The position numbers were made by a program, and so were the translations under genes. From Caldilineaceae bacterium (GTDB lineage: Bacteria; Chloroflexota; Anaerolineae; Caldilineales; Caldilineaceae): a DNA stretch of 64,000 nt. The notes under the pieces were generated by a model, which made no database searches, had not been told where the DNA came from, and saw nothing but the letters and a program-made list of their open reading frames with translations. The stretch is taken from contig JAJEDJ010000035.1 in the NCBI GenBank assembly GCA_022821545.1, positions 1 through 64,000 of the forward strand, read 5' to 3'. Numbering within the stretch: position 1 is the stretch's first letter; the number at the start of each line of letters is the position of its first letter. Positions 25,230 to 33,743 of the stretch are shown here, in pieces.

Positions 25230-26366
25230 TTACTCGGCTACCCTGGCATCGACAATCGCGAGCAGCGCGTTCGTCTGGTCCAGTTTTACCTTGTAGATTT
25301 CGAAGTCGCCAAAATAGGCGCGGTCGTATCGATCCCCTTCGAATTCGCCTGTGAAAAACCAGCGCTTGGTGTATTGCATGGAGACGAGCATTCCTGTGCG
25401 GACGTCGTGGCAGGTCAGACCGTTGTAGACGGTCGTCCACCCGCTTTCCTCTGCAACTTCCGCCTGCTGTTCTTCGCTGCACCAGACTTCGATCTCCTCG
25501 CCCGAATCCAGGTGAAACAGCGCGTTGGCGATTCCAGGGCGGGGCCCTAGCCAGTAGTTGAAGAAGAAGAGCCCGGTGGAGTTGGGATAGCGCTCCGTAC
25601 CCTCGAGACGGTCAATCTGGTGAGGCCACGTGGAATCTTCCCCGCACGCCTCTTCCCAGGTAACGATTCGATTTATCTCCAGCCAGCGCAGATCGCGGTT
25701 GCCGTGGATCTCGGTTCTGGAAACGGCGGCGCACTCATTGACGGCGCAGCGCCGCGAACCGCACTCATACTGAACGTTCCAGGAGGCCGCAAGGTCTTCA
25801 GGGAACAGGGGAATCAATGGGGGCAGTGTCTCGGCGTTCTCGTCAGGCGTCACCACTATCTGAGATATCCAGGCGGTTTGGGGCGCCTCAACTTCGGCAT
25901 CATCCTCTCCATCGATACAGCAGATTCGCCACCAGCCCCCATCGGTGCGGCCCGTAGTCGTGAAGGTATCTCCTTCGACGGCCCTGGACACGATCTGAAA
26001 GTCGATACTGGGGCCGCTCCGGATATTGGCCCTGGGTCTCGTTATCGTCAGGATCGCCGGTCCAACGCCGTCATCCGGCGTTGCTTCAACCTCTTCCGTT
26101 TCCGGCGCCCCCCCTTCGCCTCCGCCCTGTTGCAAAGGCACTATCCCGGGCGGCAAAACGTTCTCCTCTTCGGTCTCAACCGCTGCCTGCTCGACCACCA
26201 GGTCGGGGTCTTCGGCAGGAATCGGCACGCACGCGGCCAGCCCGAACAGACCCAGGCACACGAACACAGACGTCAAGCAGGCTCTGATCCGACCGGCGGC
26301 GCCAGACCACAATCGCGTGAGCAGAAAAAGGCGTGATCGGCTTGCAAACCCTTCGGCGTTATTCAT
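25230..26366 (-). CDS. SH3-domain lipoprotein of unknown function
   Basis: A 378-residue secreted lipoprotein: a hydrophobic signal ending in GLAAC (Cys46), then an acidic linker. A bacterial SH3 domain follows around residues 105-175 (ANIRSGPSIDFQIVSRAVEG, GRTDGGWWRICCIDG). The last 200 residues are rich in Cys and Trp (YECGSRRCAVNEC, WEEACGEDSTW) and I do not recognise them. SH3 domains of this kind often bind cell-wall peptides. The gene is divergent from the GT2/flippase pair, across a region with several inverted repeats. Confidence 0.75.
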   Translation of the reverse strand: MNNAEGFASRSRLFLLTRLWSGAAGRIRACLTSVFVCLGLFGLAACVPIPAEDPDLVVEQAAVETEEENVLPPGIVPLQQGGGEGGAPETEEVEATPDDGVGPAILTITRPRANIRSGPSIDFQIVSRAVEGDTFTTTGRTDGGWWRICCIDGEDDAEVEAPQTAWISQIVVTPDENAETLPPLIPLFPEDLAASWNVQYECGSRRCAVNECAAVSRTEIHGNRDLRWLEINRIVTWEEACGEDSTWPHQIDRLEGTERYPNSTGLFFFNYWLGPRPGIANALFHLDSGEEIEVWCSEEQQAEVAEESGWTTVYNGLTCHDVRTGMLVSMQYTKRWFFTGEFEGDRYDRAYFGDFEIYKVKLDQTNALLAIVDARVAE

Positions 26367-26434
26367 CTGCGGATGCGCCCCTGTTCATGAATCTCTCTAT
26401 AGTTCTGGATCGATAGAGTTGAGGTGAGCAAGGA

Positions 26435-26461
26435 TTCGGCGGCCAAGCCCTGGCCGCCGAA
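26435..26461. promoter_or_regulatory. 11-bp perfect stem-loop in divergent intergenic region
   Basis: TTCGGCGGCCA (26435-26445) and its exact complement (26451-26461) flank a 5-nt loop. It lies between two divergently read genes (25230-26366 and 26653-27609), where no terminator is needed on either strand. A regulatory structure or a stray repeat element are possible. Confidence 0.5.
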
Positions 26462-26466
26462 ACAGT

Positions 26467-26487
26467 TGCTGACATTTATGCTGACAT
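26467..26487. repeat. two 9-bp direct repeats, 12 bp apart
   Basis: TGCTGACAT occurs at 26467-26475 and again at 26479-26487. The 12-bp period is close to one helical turn, so these could be paired binding sites for a regulator. Confidence 0.35.
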
Positions 26488-26589
26488 CTTGATGCTTTCT
26501 TCGACCTTCAGTATAGCCATGTTGTGGCGGAATGACAATAGTTGTGTTCTAATGACGCTGTCCTTTCCGCCTTCCAAAAGAGCACGAAA

Positions 26590-26607
26590 GTATGCTGTTC
26601 AGCATAC
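26590..26607. promoter_or_regulatory. 18-bp palindromic operator candidate upstream of the GT2 gene
   Basis: GTATGCTG (26590-26597), two bases, then CAGCATAC (26600-26607) is a perfect palindrome 45 bp before the ATG at 26653. Size and symmetry suit a dimeric helix-turn-helix repressor. The regulator is not known. Confidence 0.5.
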
Positions 26608-26652
26608 GTAGGTTAATCGTGCCATAACCAGTCAATTTACTCTAAAGGCCAG

Positions 26653-27609
26653 ATGAACCGTTTAGAAGACCGGGGTGAGCAGCAAGACCATCCCTTGCGA
26701 TCCGAACCGGCCACTTCCACCCGCCGGCACGATTCGCGGTCAGAGGACGAGAGGGACTTTGCCAGCGCCGGAACAGTTGACCCGGAGTCCTCCAACTGGC
26801 GGAGAGCAGCGCTTGCCGTCGTAGTGCCCACCTATAACGAATCCGACAATCTCGAAGAGCTGGTCGATTCCCTGTTTTCCCTGCCGCTGAAAGACCTGAA
26901 GCTGGTGATCGTTGACGACAATTCGCCTGACGGCACGGGCGCGCTCGCCGAAAAGCTGGCGCAACGCTACAACCGGGTCGACACGCGAATGGCGGTGATT
27001 CATCGCTCTGAAAAGGGCGGGCTGGGCACGGCCTACATCGCGGGCTTTCAACGCGCGCTTGCGGACGGCGCAGATTTCGTGGTACAGATGGATGCCGACT
27101 TCAGCCACTGTCCGACGTACATACTGCAGATGCTGGGCGTGGTTTTCGCCACCGACATGGACGTCGTCATTGGCAGCCGCTACGTGCCGGGGGGTACGCT
27201 GGACGAGAATTGGAACTGGTGGCGAAGTCTTTTGAGCAAGTGGGCAAACATCTACTGCCGCACCGTCCTGAAGATCCAGGTCCGCGACATGACTGCCGGC
27301 TTCAAGCTGTGGCAGCGAAGCGCGCTGCAGGAAATCAAGTTGGAAACGATCAGGAGCAACGGGTATATTTTCCAGGTCGAAATGGCCTACCTTTGCGAAA
27401 AACTTGGCTTCCGCGTCATTGAACTCCCCATTCACTTTGAAGATCGCCGGGTCGGCCAGAGCAAAATGAATTTGTCGGTCAAGCTGGAGTCAATCTGGCG
27501 GGTGTGGGAACTGCTGTGGCGGCACCGCAAGCGTGTTTCGGGAGGCAGAGCGCCTCTCACTCAACCCCGCCCTGTCGTGACCGGCGGCAGACCCGCTCCC
27601 CACCGTTAG
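26653..27609 (+). CDS. polyprenol-phosphate mannosyltransferase-like GT2 glycosyltransferase
   Basis: A 318-residue GT2 enzyme of the dolichol-phosphate-mannose-synthase type. After a 55-residue polar N-terminal extension come [26 protein letters not shown], the DxD motif in [18 protein letters not shown] and the acceptor motif [14 protein letters not shown]. There are no C-terminal membrane helices, so it acts at the inner face of the membrane as a soluble or peripheral enzyme. It loads a sugar (probably mannose or glucose) onto a lipid carrier. The stop codon directly abuts the ATG of the giant membrane gene, suggesting one operon for lipid-linked sugar use at the cell surface. Confidence 0.9.
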   Translation: MNRLEDRGEQQDHPLRSEPATSTRRHDSRSEDERDFASAGTVDPESSNWRRAALAVVVPTYNESDNLEELVDSLFSLPLKDLKLVIVDDNSPDGTGALAEKLAQRYNRVDTRMAVIHRSEKGGLGTAYIAGFQRALADGADFVVQMDADFSHCPTYILQMLGVVFATDMDVVIGSRYVPGGTLDENWNWWRSLLSKWANIYCRTVLKIQVRDMTAGFKLWQRSALQEIKLETIRSNGYIFQVEMAYLCEKLGFRVIELPIHFEDRRVGQSKMNLSVKLESIWRVWELLWRHRKRVSGGRAPLTQPRPVVTGGRPAPHR

Positions 27610-30600
27610 ATGCCGCCTCTCCGACTTAGCAACATAATGCATCTTCTCCGAAGATTCCGCCCCGATCTGTTCGCCCTTGCCCTCCTCATTCTCCTGCCGC
27701 TTGCCTGGTTCGGCCCCGTTCTCTTCACAGGCAAGACGCTGCTGCCCTACGACAATCTCTATCAGTTCGAGCCCTGGCGATCTCTGCAGCCGGAGATTGC
27801 GCCCCACAACGAGCTGTTGAGCGACCTGGTCCTGGAAAACGCGGTCTGGAAGCTGCACGTGCGTCGAACATTGCAGCAACGGGAGCTCCCGCTCTGGAAC
27901 CCGCAACTGTTTTCGGGCGCGCCCTTCTTTGCCGCGGGCCAGTCAAGCGCCGCCTACCCTTTGAGCCTGCTGTTCTACATTCTGCCGATAGAGGCCGCCT
28001 TCGGCTGGTTCACCGCGATCCAGCTGGCCATTGCCGGCGTCAATGCGTATCTGCTGGGCCGCGTCCTGAAACTTCGGCCCGCAGCCGCCTTGTTCAGCGG
28101 CATCGCCTTTCAGTTCAGTGGTTTCCTGGTTGTCAGCGTCGTCTTCACAATGGTCGTGGCCGCCGCTTCCTGGCTGCCGCTTCTGCTGGCGATTATCGAG
28201 AAGATCATTCAGAAGCAGGAGGAGAAAGGGGTAACCGGTTTTCGCCCCATCCCCTATGTAGTGGCAGGTGTGTGCGCGGTCGGGTTGGTGGTCCTGGCAG
28301 GGCATCCCGAGTTCCTATACTATACGCTGCTTACGGCTGGCATCTTTACGGCCGTGCGGCTGCTCGTCGCCTGGCGAAGGCTCGGCGGCCGCGGCGGTGA
28401 ACGCAACTCGAACAGGCCGGCAGACGGCGCGGCGTCTCGCCAGGGCACAGGCCGGCGCACTCTGCAGGCGCTCGCAAAAAACGCCGCCTGGATCCTCCTG
28501 GTTCCGGTCCTGGGCCTGGCAGCAGGTGCAGTCCAGCTGCTGCCCCTATTCGAGCTTGTTCAGCGAAACTTCCGGGAAGGCTCCGCTACCTATCAGCAGG
28601 TCGTCGAATGGGCCTGGCCGGACCGCCACGTCCTGACATTCCTGCTTCCCGACATCTTCGGCAACCCAAGCCATCACCGCTGGTTCGATCTCTGGGCACT
28701 CCGCTGGCAGCCGGCGACGGTAAACCGGCTGGGAGAGGCCAGCGACACCATATTCTGGGGCATCAAGAACTATGTCGAGGGCGGCAACTATGTCGGAGTC
28801 AGCACGTGGCTGCTGGCCGCACTCGCTGTCGGCGTTTCAATGGCGTATACGCTGCGCCGGGCGCGCGGCGAGGAGGCGGAGACGGCTTGGCCCGCGCAAC
28901 GGCATCTGCGCGCGCCGACTCTGCTCTTCGCCTCATTGGCGTTGGTCTCCCTGCTCTTCGCATTCGGCACGCCGCTCTACGCTCTTCTATTTTACGGCCT
29001 GCCCGGCTGGGATCAGCTCCACAGCCCTTTCAGATGGGTCTTTCCATTCACTCTTGCCATGGCGGTCCTGGGCGGCATCGGATTAGAGCAGGCGCTTTCG
29101 TTGCGCGCGTATGCCGGTGACGACCGATCCGCTGCGATTGCACGAATTCGGACAAGATTGAAGTGGTTCACCGGCTTTCTCGCGCTTTCTTCATGCGCCG
29201 CGGGTCTCGCCGCGCTTGCGGCGGTCGCCGTCAGCTTTTTCGTTCCCGGACCCTTCGTGACGCTCGCGCAGCGGGTCGTGGAGTCGTCCGACCTGGCGCA
29301 GGGGGCATTTGCCGATGGGCGCATGTTCTGGGGCTATCAGAGCCTCGGGCTGGCCCGCTTCGGCGTTTTTGCCCTGGTGGGCGGGCTGCTCCTGTCGCGA
29401 CTTACACGAACGGCTCGAAACGACGCCGCAGGCGCTGAAACATCCGCCGGAATGCGCCGCAGGCCAACGAGCAGAGGATTCTCAGTCAGGGCACTTCCCT
29501 ATGCCTTCGCCGCTCTTCTCGCTCTCGATCTCTTCGCCGTCCACGGTTCCTTCAATCCAGCCGCAGAACCGTCTCTCTCACCGTTGAGAAACGTGCCGCC
29601 GGTGGTGCAGTATATCAATCAGAGAGAGAAAGCAGGTTTGGGCAGCGATATCCAATACGCTCCCTTCCGCTTTACGACCTTCGATCCCCCCGGCAGCAAG
29701 ACATTCAACGCCAATGTCGGCATGTATTACGGATGGCAGGATATTCGCGGCTACGACTCGATCATCCCTAAACAGTATGTTGACCTGATGAATCGCGTCG
29801 CGGACCAGAGCGGGGAGCTTCTCTATAACCGCATCGCTCCGATCTACGCAGCAAGCAACTCCGCCAACGGGCACAACCCTTTCGCGGCACTGGAAAATCC
29901 GTTGCTGGACCTGCTGGGCGTCAAGTATCTCCTTTCGGAGCTGGTGGTCCCCAATTCGGACACGTGGCAGAAGGTACATGAACAGGACGCGCTGCGCGTA
30001 TACGAAAACCTGGAGGTCTTCCCCCGCGCTTACATTGCAACCCAGGCCGTTGTCCTGCCCTCTGAAGAGCAGCCACTCCTGGACGCCGACCTCCGCCGGA
30101 CGGTTTTCATAGAGGAAGCGCCGTCGGCGGAAGACGCTCTCATCCCGTCCAGCCCCGAAACGGCACATACGTCGATCAGCCGCTACACGGCCAACACCGT
30201 TTTCGTCGACGTCAATCTGAGCGACAGAGGCTGGCTCGTGCTGACCGACGCATACTTTTCCGGTTGGAAAGCGTACGTGAGGCCCTTCGGCGGCAGTGAG
30301 AACGACGAAGAAGAGTTGACCATCCAGCGGGCTAACTCGGCTTTTCGTACCGTCTATCTGCCCGAAAGCGGCCAGTGGACGGTCCGTTTCACCTACAGCC
30401 CCATGAGCTTCAAGCTGGGCCTCTACATCAGTTTTCTGGCAACGATGCTGAGCCTGCTGCTTCTGTTGTGGTGGGCGTGGGGGCGGTTTTACCGGCCGGA
30501 AGCAACGGCCGGCGAAGCCCGTACGGTCGCCAAGAATTCGGTCGTGCCGATGGGCCTCAATCTGGCCAACAGGGTAATCTACTTCGCCTTTGCAATGTTG

Positions 30601-32199
30601 TACGTGCGCATACTGGGGCCGGAGGGGACCGGTCAGTACGCCTGGGTCATTGCCGTATACGGCATATTTGAAATACTGAGCCGTTACGGCCTCGGCACGC
30701 TGGTCACCCGCGAGGTTGCAGCGGACAAGAGCAAGTCCAGCCTTTATCTGACTAACGTCCTGTCGCTGCGCACGCTCTTATGGGCGGTCAGCATTGTGCT
30801 CATGGGCGCGGCAGTCGGCGGCTCCCGTTTCACATCCTCATTGGGCGCGGCAGGCGGCGGCAGCTTTCTGGCCGGACTGTGGGCTTCATTCCTGGAGATG
30901 ACGACAGGCTGGGCCGGAACTGAACTGACGCGGCAAGCGGCAGCTCCCATAGGCACCGTAGAACTGCAGGCCGTCGCCGTATTTGCGTTGGTCATGTTAG
31001 TGGCCAACTGGTCAGACGCTTTCAGCAGCCTGTTCAACGCGTTCGAAAAGATGGAGTACCCCGCCGGCCTCGGCATCGCGACGGCACTGCTGCAGGTGGC
31101 CCTGGGAGCGCTTGTCCTCTTGCTCGGCTGGCGAATCGTCGGCCTGGCCTGGGTGGCGCTGGTCGTAAACCTTGTCCAGCTTATCTGGCTGAACTGGCTC
31201 GTTCGCTCAACTCTGTTCAAGCCGCAATGGAAATGGGACTGGGCTCTGCAGAAGTCGATGCTGGCAACCAGCGGCCCGCTCATGATCAACCATCTCCTGG
31301 CCACGGTCTTCTGGCGCATCGACATCTGGATCCTGCGGCCCCTCGTCGGGGCGGCCAGCGTAGGGCTCTACAGCGTCGCCCTAAAATATCTTGACGGGCT
31401 GAACATCATTCCCAGCACCTTCACACTGGCCGTTTTTCCTCTCATGAGCCGCCTGGCGAGGCAGGAAGGCGCGGCGCTGCTTCGTTCGTACACGCTAAGT
31501 GTGCGGCTCCTGTTGATCGTCAGCCTCCCGCTGGCCGTGACAGTAACGCTCCTGGCACAGCCTCTCATCTATCTCCTTGGAGGTGTCGAATTCGCCGCGG
31601 GGTCCGGTGAAGTCGCCGTAGTTTCGGCCCGCGTTTGCCAGCTGTTCGGTGAGGCATTTTGGAGGATTGATTGCGGCGCGCTGAGCGCCGTGAGCGGCTC
31701 CGTCCTGGCGTTGCAGGTGATCATCTGGAGCATCCCCGTCGGCTTCGTCAACAGCGTAACCCAGTACGTACTCATCGCCGCCGACCAGCAGCGCTATCTG
31801 ACGAAGGCCTTTGCCTTTGGCGTCGCATTCAATCTGGCCGGCAATCTGCTGCTCATCCCATTACTCAGTTTCATCGGCGCGGCGGTCGTTACGATCATGA
31901 GCGAAGTCTGTCTGCTGCTCCTTTTTGCTCACCGTGTCCACCGCAAGGTTGGGGCCGTCGCATGGCCGGATTTGATCTGGCGGCCGCTGGTCTCTGCCGT
32001 TGCGATGGGAGTCATCCTCTACGGCTTTTCCGCAGCGGGGGTGAATGACTGGCTTGCGATCCTGCCCGGTCTGGCGGGTTACGGCGCCGTCTTCGCGCTG
32101 ACCGGCGGGTTCGCCGATGCAGACTTGAAGGTTGCCGCCAGGGGGTTGTTGCACAATCGCCTCGGCTGGCAGGCGCAGGAGGAAGCGGAGGGCGCATAG
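27610..32199 (+). CDS. YfhO-like membrane protein fused to an oligosaccharide flippase
   Basis: One uninterrupted 1,529-codon gene. Residues 1-950 resemble YfhO-type GT-C membrane proteins: a first helix, then TLLPYDNLYQFEPWRSL, about a dozen hydrophobic segments and a large extracytoplasmic part (about 640-920) ending GQWTVRFTYSP. From about residue 970 a second protein begins: NSVVPMGLNLANRVIYFAF, VRILGPEGTGQYAWV, RYGLGTLVTREVAAD. This is the start of a Wzx/MATE-type polysaccharide exporter, followed by about 12-14 helices. The fusion would join glycan transfer and lipid-linked glycan flipping in one chain. It directly follows the GT2 gene (TAG then ATG). An ATG nine codons later is an alternative start. 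Confidence 0.88.
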   Translation: MPPLRLSNIMHLLRRFRPDLFALALLILLPLAWFGPVLFTGKTLLPYDNLYQFEPWRSLQPEIAPHNELLSDLVLENAVWKLHVRRTLQQRELPLWNPQLFSGAPFFAAGQSSAAYPLSLLFYILPIEAAFGWFTAIQLAIAGVNAYLLGRVLKLRPAAALFSGIAFQFSGFLVVSVVFTMVVAAASWLPLLLAIIEKIIQKQEEKGVTGFRPIPYVVAGVCAVGLVVLAGHPEFLYYTLLTAGIFTAVRLLVAWRRLGGRGGERNSNRPADGAASRQGTGRRTLQALAKNAAWILLVPVLGLAAGAVQLLPLFELVQRNFREGSATYQQVVEWAWPDRHVLTFLLPDIFGNPSHHRWFDLWALRWQPATVNRLGEASDTIFWGIKNYVEGGNYVGVSTWLLAALAVGVSMAYTLRRARGEEAETAWPAQRHLRAPTLLFASLALVSLLFAFGTPLYALLFYGLPGWDQLHSPFRWVFPFTLAMAVLGGIGLEQALSLRAYAGDDRSAAIARIRTRLKWFTGFLALSSCAAGLAALAAVAVSFFVPGPFVTLAQRVVESSDLAQGAFADGRMFWGYQSLGLARFGVFALVGGLLLSRLTRTARNDAAGAETSAGMRRRPTSRGFSVRALPYAFAALLALDLFAVHGSFNPAAEPSLSPLRNVPPVVQYINQREKAGLGSDIQYAPFRFTTFDPPGSKTFNANVGMYYGWQDIRGYDSIIPKQYVDLMNRVADQSGELLYNRIAPIYAASNSANGHNPFAALENPLLDLLGVKYLLSELVVPNSDTWQKVHEQDALRVYENLEVFPRAYIATQAVVLPSEEQPLLDADLRRTVFIEEAPSAEDALIPSSPETAHTSISRYTANTVFVDVNLSDRGWLVLTDAYFSGWKAYVRPFGGSENDEEELTIQRANSAFRTVYLPESGQWTVRFTYSPMSFKLGLYISFLATMLSLLLLLWWAWGRFYRPEATAGEARTVAKNSVVPMGLNLANRVIYFAFAMLYVRILGPEGTGQYAWVIAVYGIFEILSRYGLGTLVTREVAADKSKSSLYLTNVLSLRTLLWAVSIVLMGAAVGGSRFTSSLGAAGGGSFLAGLWASFLEMTTGWAGTELTRQAAAPIGTVELQAVAVFALVMLVANWSDAFSSLFNAFEKMEYPAGLGIATALLQVALGALVLLLGWRIVGLAWVALVVNLVQLIWLNWLVRSTLFKPQWKWDWALQKSMLATSGPLMINHLLATVFWRIDIWILRPLVGAASVGLYSVALKYLDGLNIIPSTFTLAVFPLMSRLARQEGAALLRSYTLSVRLLLIVSLPLAVTVTLLAQPLIYLLGGVEFAAGSGEVAVVSARVCQLFGEAFWRIDCGALSAVSGSVLALQVIIWSIPVGFVNSVTQYVLIAADQQRYLTKAFAFGVAFNLAGNLLLIPLLSFIGAAVVTIMSEVCLLLLFAHRVHRKVGAVAWPDLIWRPLVSAVAMGVILYGFSAAGVNDWLAILPGLAGYGAVFALTGGFADADLKVAARGLLHNRLGWQAQEEAEGA

Positions 32200-32271
32200 A
32201 CGCGGCCTGGCTGCGCTTATGGCATCAGTCGGTCTGAAGTCAGTTACGTGATTTCAGAACAGAGCGGCGGC

Positions 32272-32649
32272 TCAACTGCGAGGGCGCCAGGGCAGAAGTG
32301 TAAAGTCGTTCGCTTCCAGCCACTCCGGATCGGGGCCATCCCAGCCGAAGCGGTCCAGGTCAATGCGTCCATCTGCCTGGAAGAGGATGCCTTCTTCCAC
32401 AAGCATTTGGCGCTGGCGATCCGTCGCCATGGGATCTCCACGGGGGCTGATGCCTCCCTTGCTGTTGACGACCCGCTGCCATGGTACGTCAGTGTCCGCG
32501 GGCAACCCGCCCAGCGCGTAGCCAGCCATGCGCGGCGACGCCGCCCCCGCAATCCAGGCGATCTGGCCGTAGGTCGCGACCCGCCCCAGCGGGATCTCCC
32601 GGACGACGAGAAGCATCTTCCGGTAAACAGTTTCCTTCTCTTCGGACAT
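32272..32649 (-). CDS. alkyltransferase-like protein (ATL, MGMT family, no active cysteine)
   Basis: A 125-residue protein matching the C-terminal DNA-binding domain of O6-alkylguanine-DNA alkyltransferase: VREIPLGRVATYGQIAWIAG, then MAGYALGGL and VPWQRVVNSKGG. The active PCHRV motif reads PWQRV, with Trp for the acceptor Cys, which marks the ATL subgroup. ATL proteins bind alkylated guanine without repairing it and hand it to nucleotide excision repair. The ATG at 32649 (MSEEKETVYRKM) is preferred; the frame runs further upstream without support. Confidence 0.88.
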   Translation of the reverse strand: MSEEKETVYRKMLLVVREIPLGRVATYGQIAWIAGAASPRMAGYALGGLPADTDVPWQRVVNSKGGISPRGDPMATDRQRQMLVEEGILFQADGRIDLDRFGWDGPDPEWLEANDFTLLPWRPRS

Positions 32650-32837
32650 TGACCTGCGTCCCTCCGCGTATGCAGTTGGCCGGCTGCCCGGCGCGTTCGC
32701 CGTACAGCCGCCATCCTGCCACTTGCTTTCCCTTCTTCGCAAAACAGGCCGGCGCTTGAACCCGGTTTTTGGGCCCATCCTGCCGGCTCACGGACTTCAG
32801 TTTGGCAATATGTCCTCCTGCGACTATGCTTGCTTCC

Positions 32838-33743
32838 ATGAATGTCTCAATAAAGGAGCTTCTGACCGTCTGGGAGTTTTACCCCGGTTCAGCCGCTGTT
32901 CTGCTGACCATCTTTCTGGCTTACACAGCTGGCTGGCTGCGGTTGAGACGCAACAGTTATCCTCTGGCAACGAATGGTCGTCTGATCAGTTACTGCGCGG
33001 GGACAGCCGCGCTGGCTTTAGCCTTTCATTCCCCTCTGGTTGCGCTTCAACAGGAGCTGCTAATCGGCAGGGCCGGTCAACAGATCCTCATCGGGCTACT
33101 GGCGCCGCCCCTCCTGTGGTTGGCCTGCCCGGCCCACGTCATCCTGCGCGGGCTGCCGGCTCCCGCAAGACGCTGGATCGTGAGAAGGCTGAAAAAGTCC
33201 ACGATGTCCGGAGTTATAGTTCGCAGGCTGACTCACCCGCTTATTGTCTGGCTGTTGGCCTTCAGTGTCTTCCTGCTCTGGCATGAGCCGGGCATCGCCA
33301 ACTGGCTGCTGGACCATCCTTCCGTCTACCGACTTGGCCTGTGGGGCGTCTGGATCACATATATGCTTTTCTGGTGGCATCCACTGGGAACAGGTCTGCG
33401 TTTGCGGCGGGCGATGCATCCGGGCATCGCGTTTCTGTATGTCATCATCGGGGGGGAGGTTCCAAACATGGTAACCGGCGTGACATTGGCGTTCCGCAAT
33501 ACGCCCGCCTACAGTTACTATGCCGGCCGCCTGCCCGTTCCCGAGTTGACGACGATACAGGATCAGATGGTCAGTGGAGGCATCATCTGGTTCCTCGGGA
33601 GCATCATTTACGTCGGCGTTGCCGTGGGGCTCCTGGGCCGCGTCTTCCGCAACTTTGAGGCGCCGCGGCCGCAGCCCATCAGTTGGGAGGCTACTGAGCG
33701 GACCATCGCCCCGGGACTGGAACATCGGGTCCTTGGACCATGA
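32838..33743 (+). CDS. cytochrome c oxidase assembly factor CtaG (caa3 type)
   Basis: About 301 residues with seven likely membrane helices. The N-terminal part has WEFYPGSAAVLLTIFLAY. The core has FHSPLVALQQELLIGRAGQQ, then PPLLWLACPAHV. Also seen are LLWHEPGIANWLL and TGLRLRRAMHPGIAFLYV. This matches the caa3_CtaG family, needed for assembly of the oxidase CuA/CuB copper centres. The start near MNVSIKELL at 32838 is chosen by family length. The gene overlaps the next lipoprotein gene by 4 bp (ATGA). Confidence 0.88.
   Translation: MNVSIKELLTVWEFYPGSAAVLLTIFLAYTAGWLRLRRNSYPLATNGRLISYCAGTAALALAFHSPLVALQQELLIGRAGQQILIGLLAPPLLWLACPAHVILRGLPAPARRWIVRRLKKSTMSGVIVRRLTHPLIVWLLAFSVFLLWHEPGIANWLLDHPSVYRLGLWGVWITYMLFWWHPLGTGLRLRRAMHPGIAFLYVIIGGEVPNMVTGVTLAFRNTPAYSYYAGRLPVPELTTIQDQMVSGGIIWFLGSIIYVGVAVGLLGRVFRNFEAPRPQPISWEATERTIAPGLEHRVLGP

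Noticed and set aside
26435..26461. Factor-independent terminator
   Set aside because: The hairpin is perfect but lies between divergent genes and lacks a U-run on either side.
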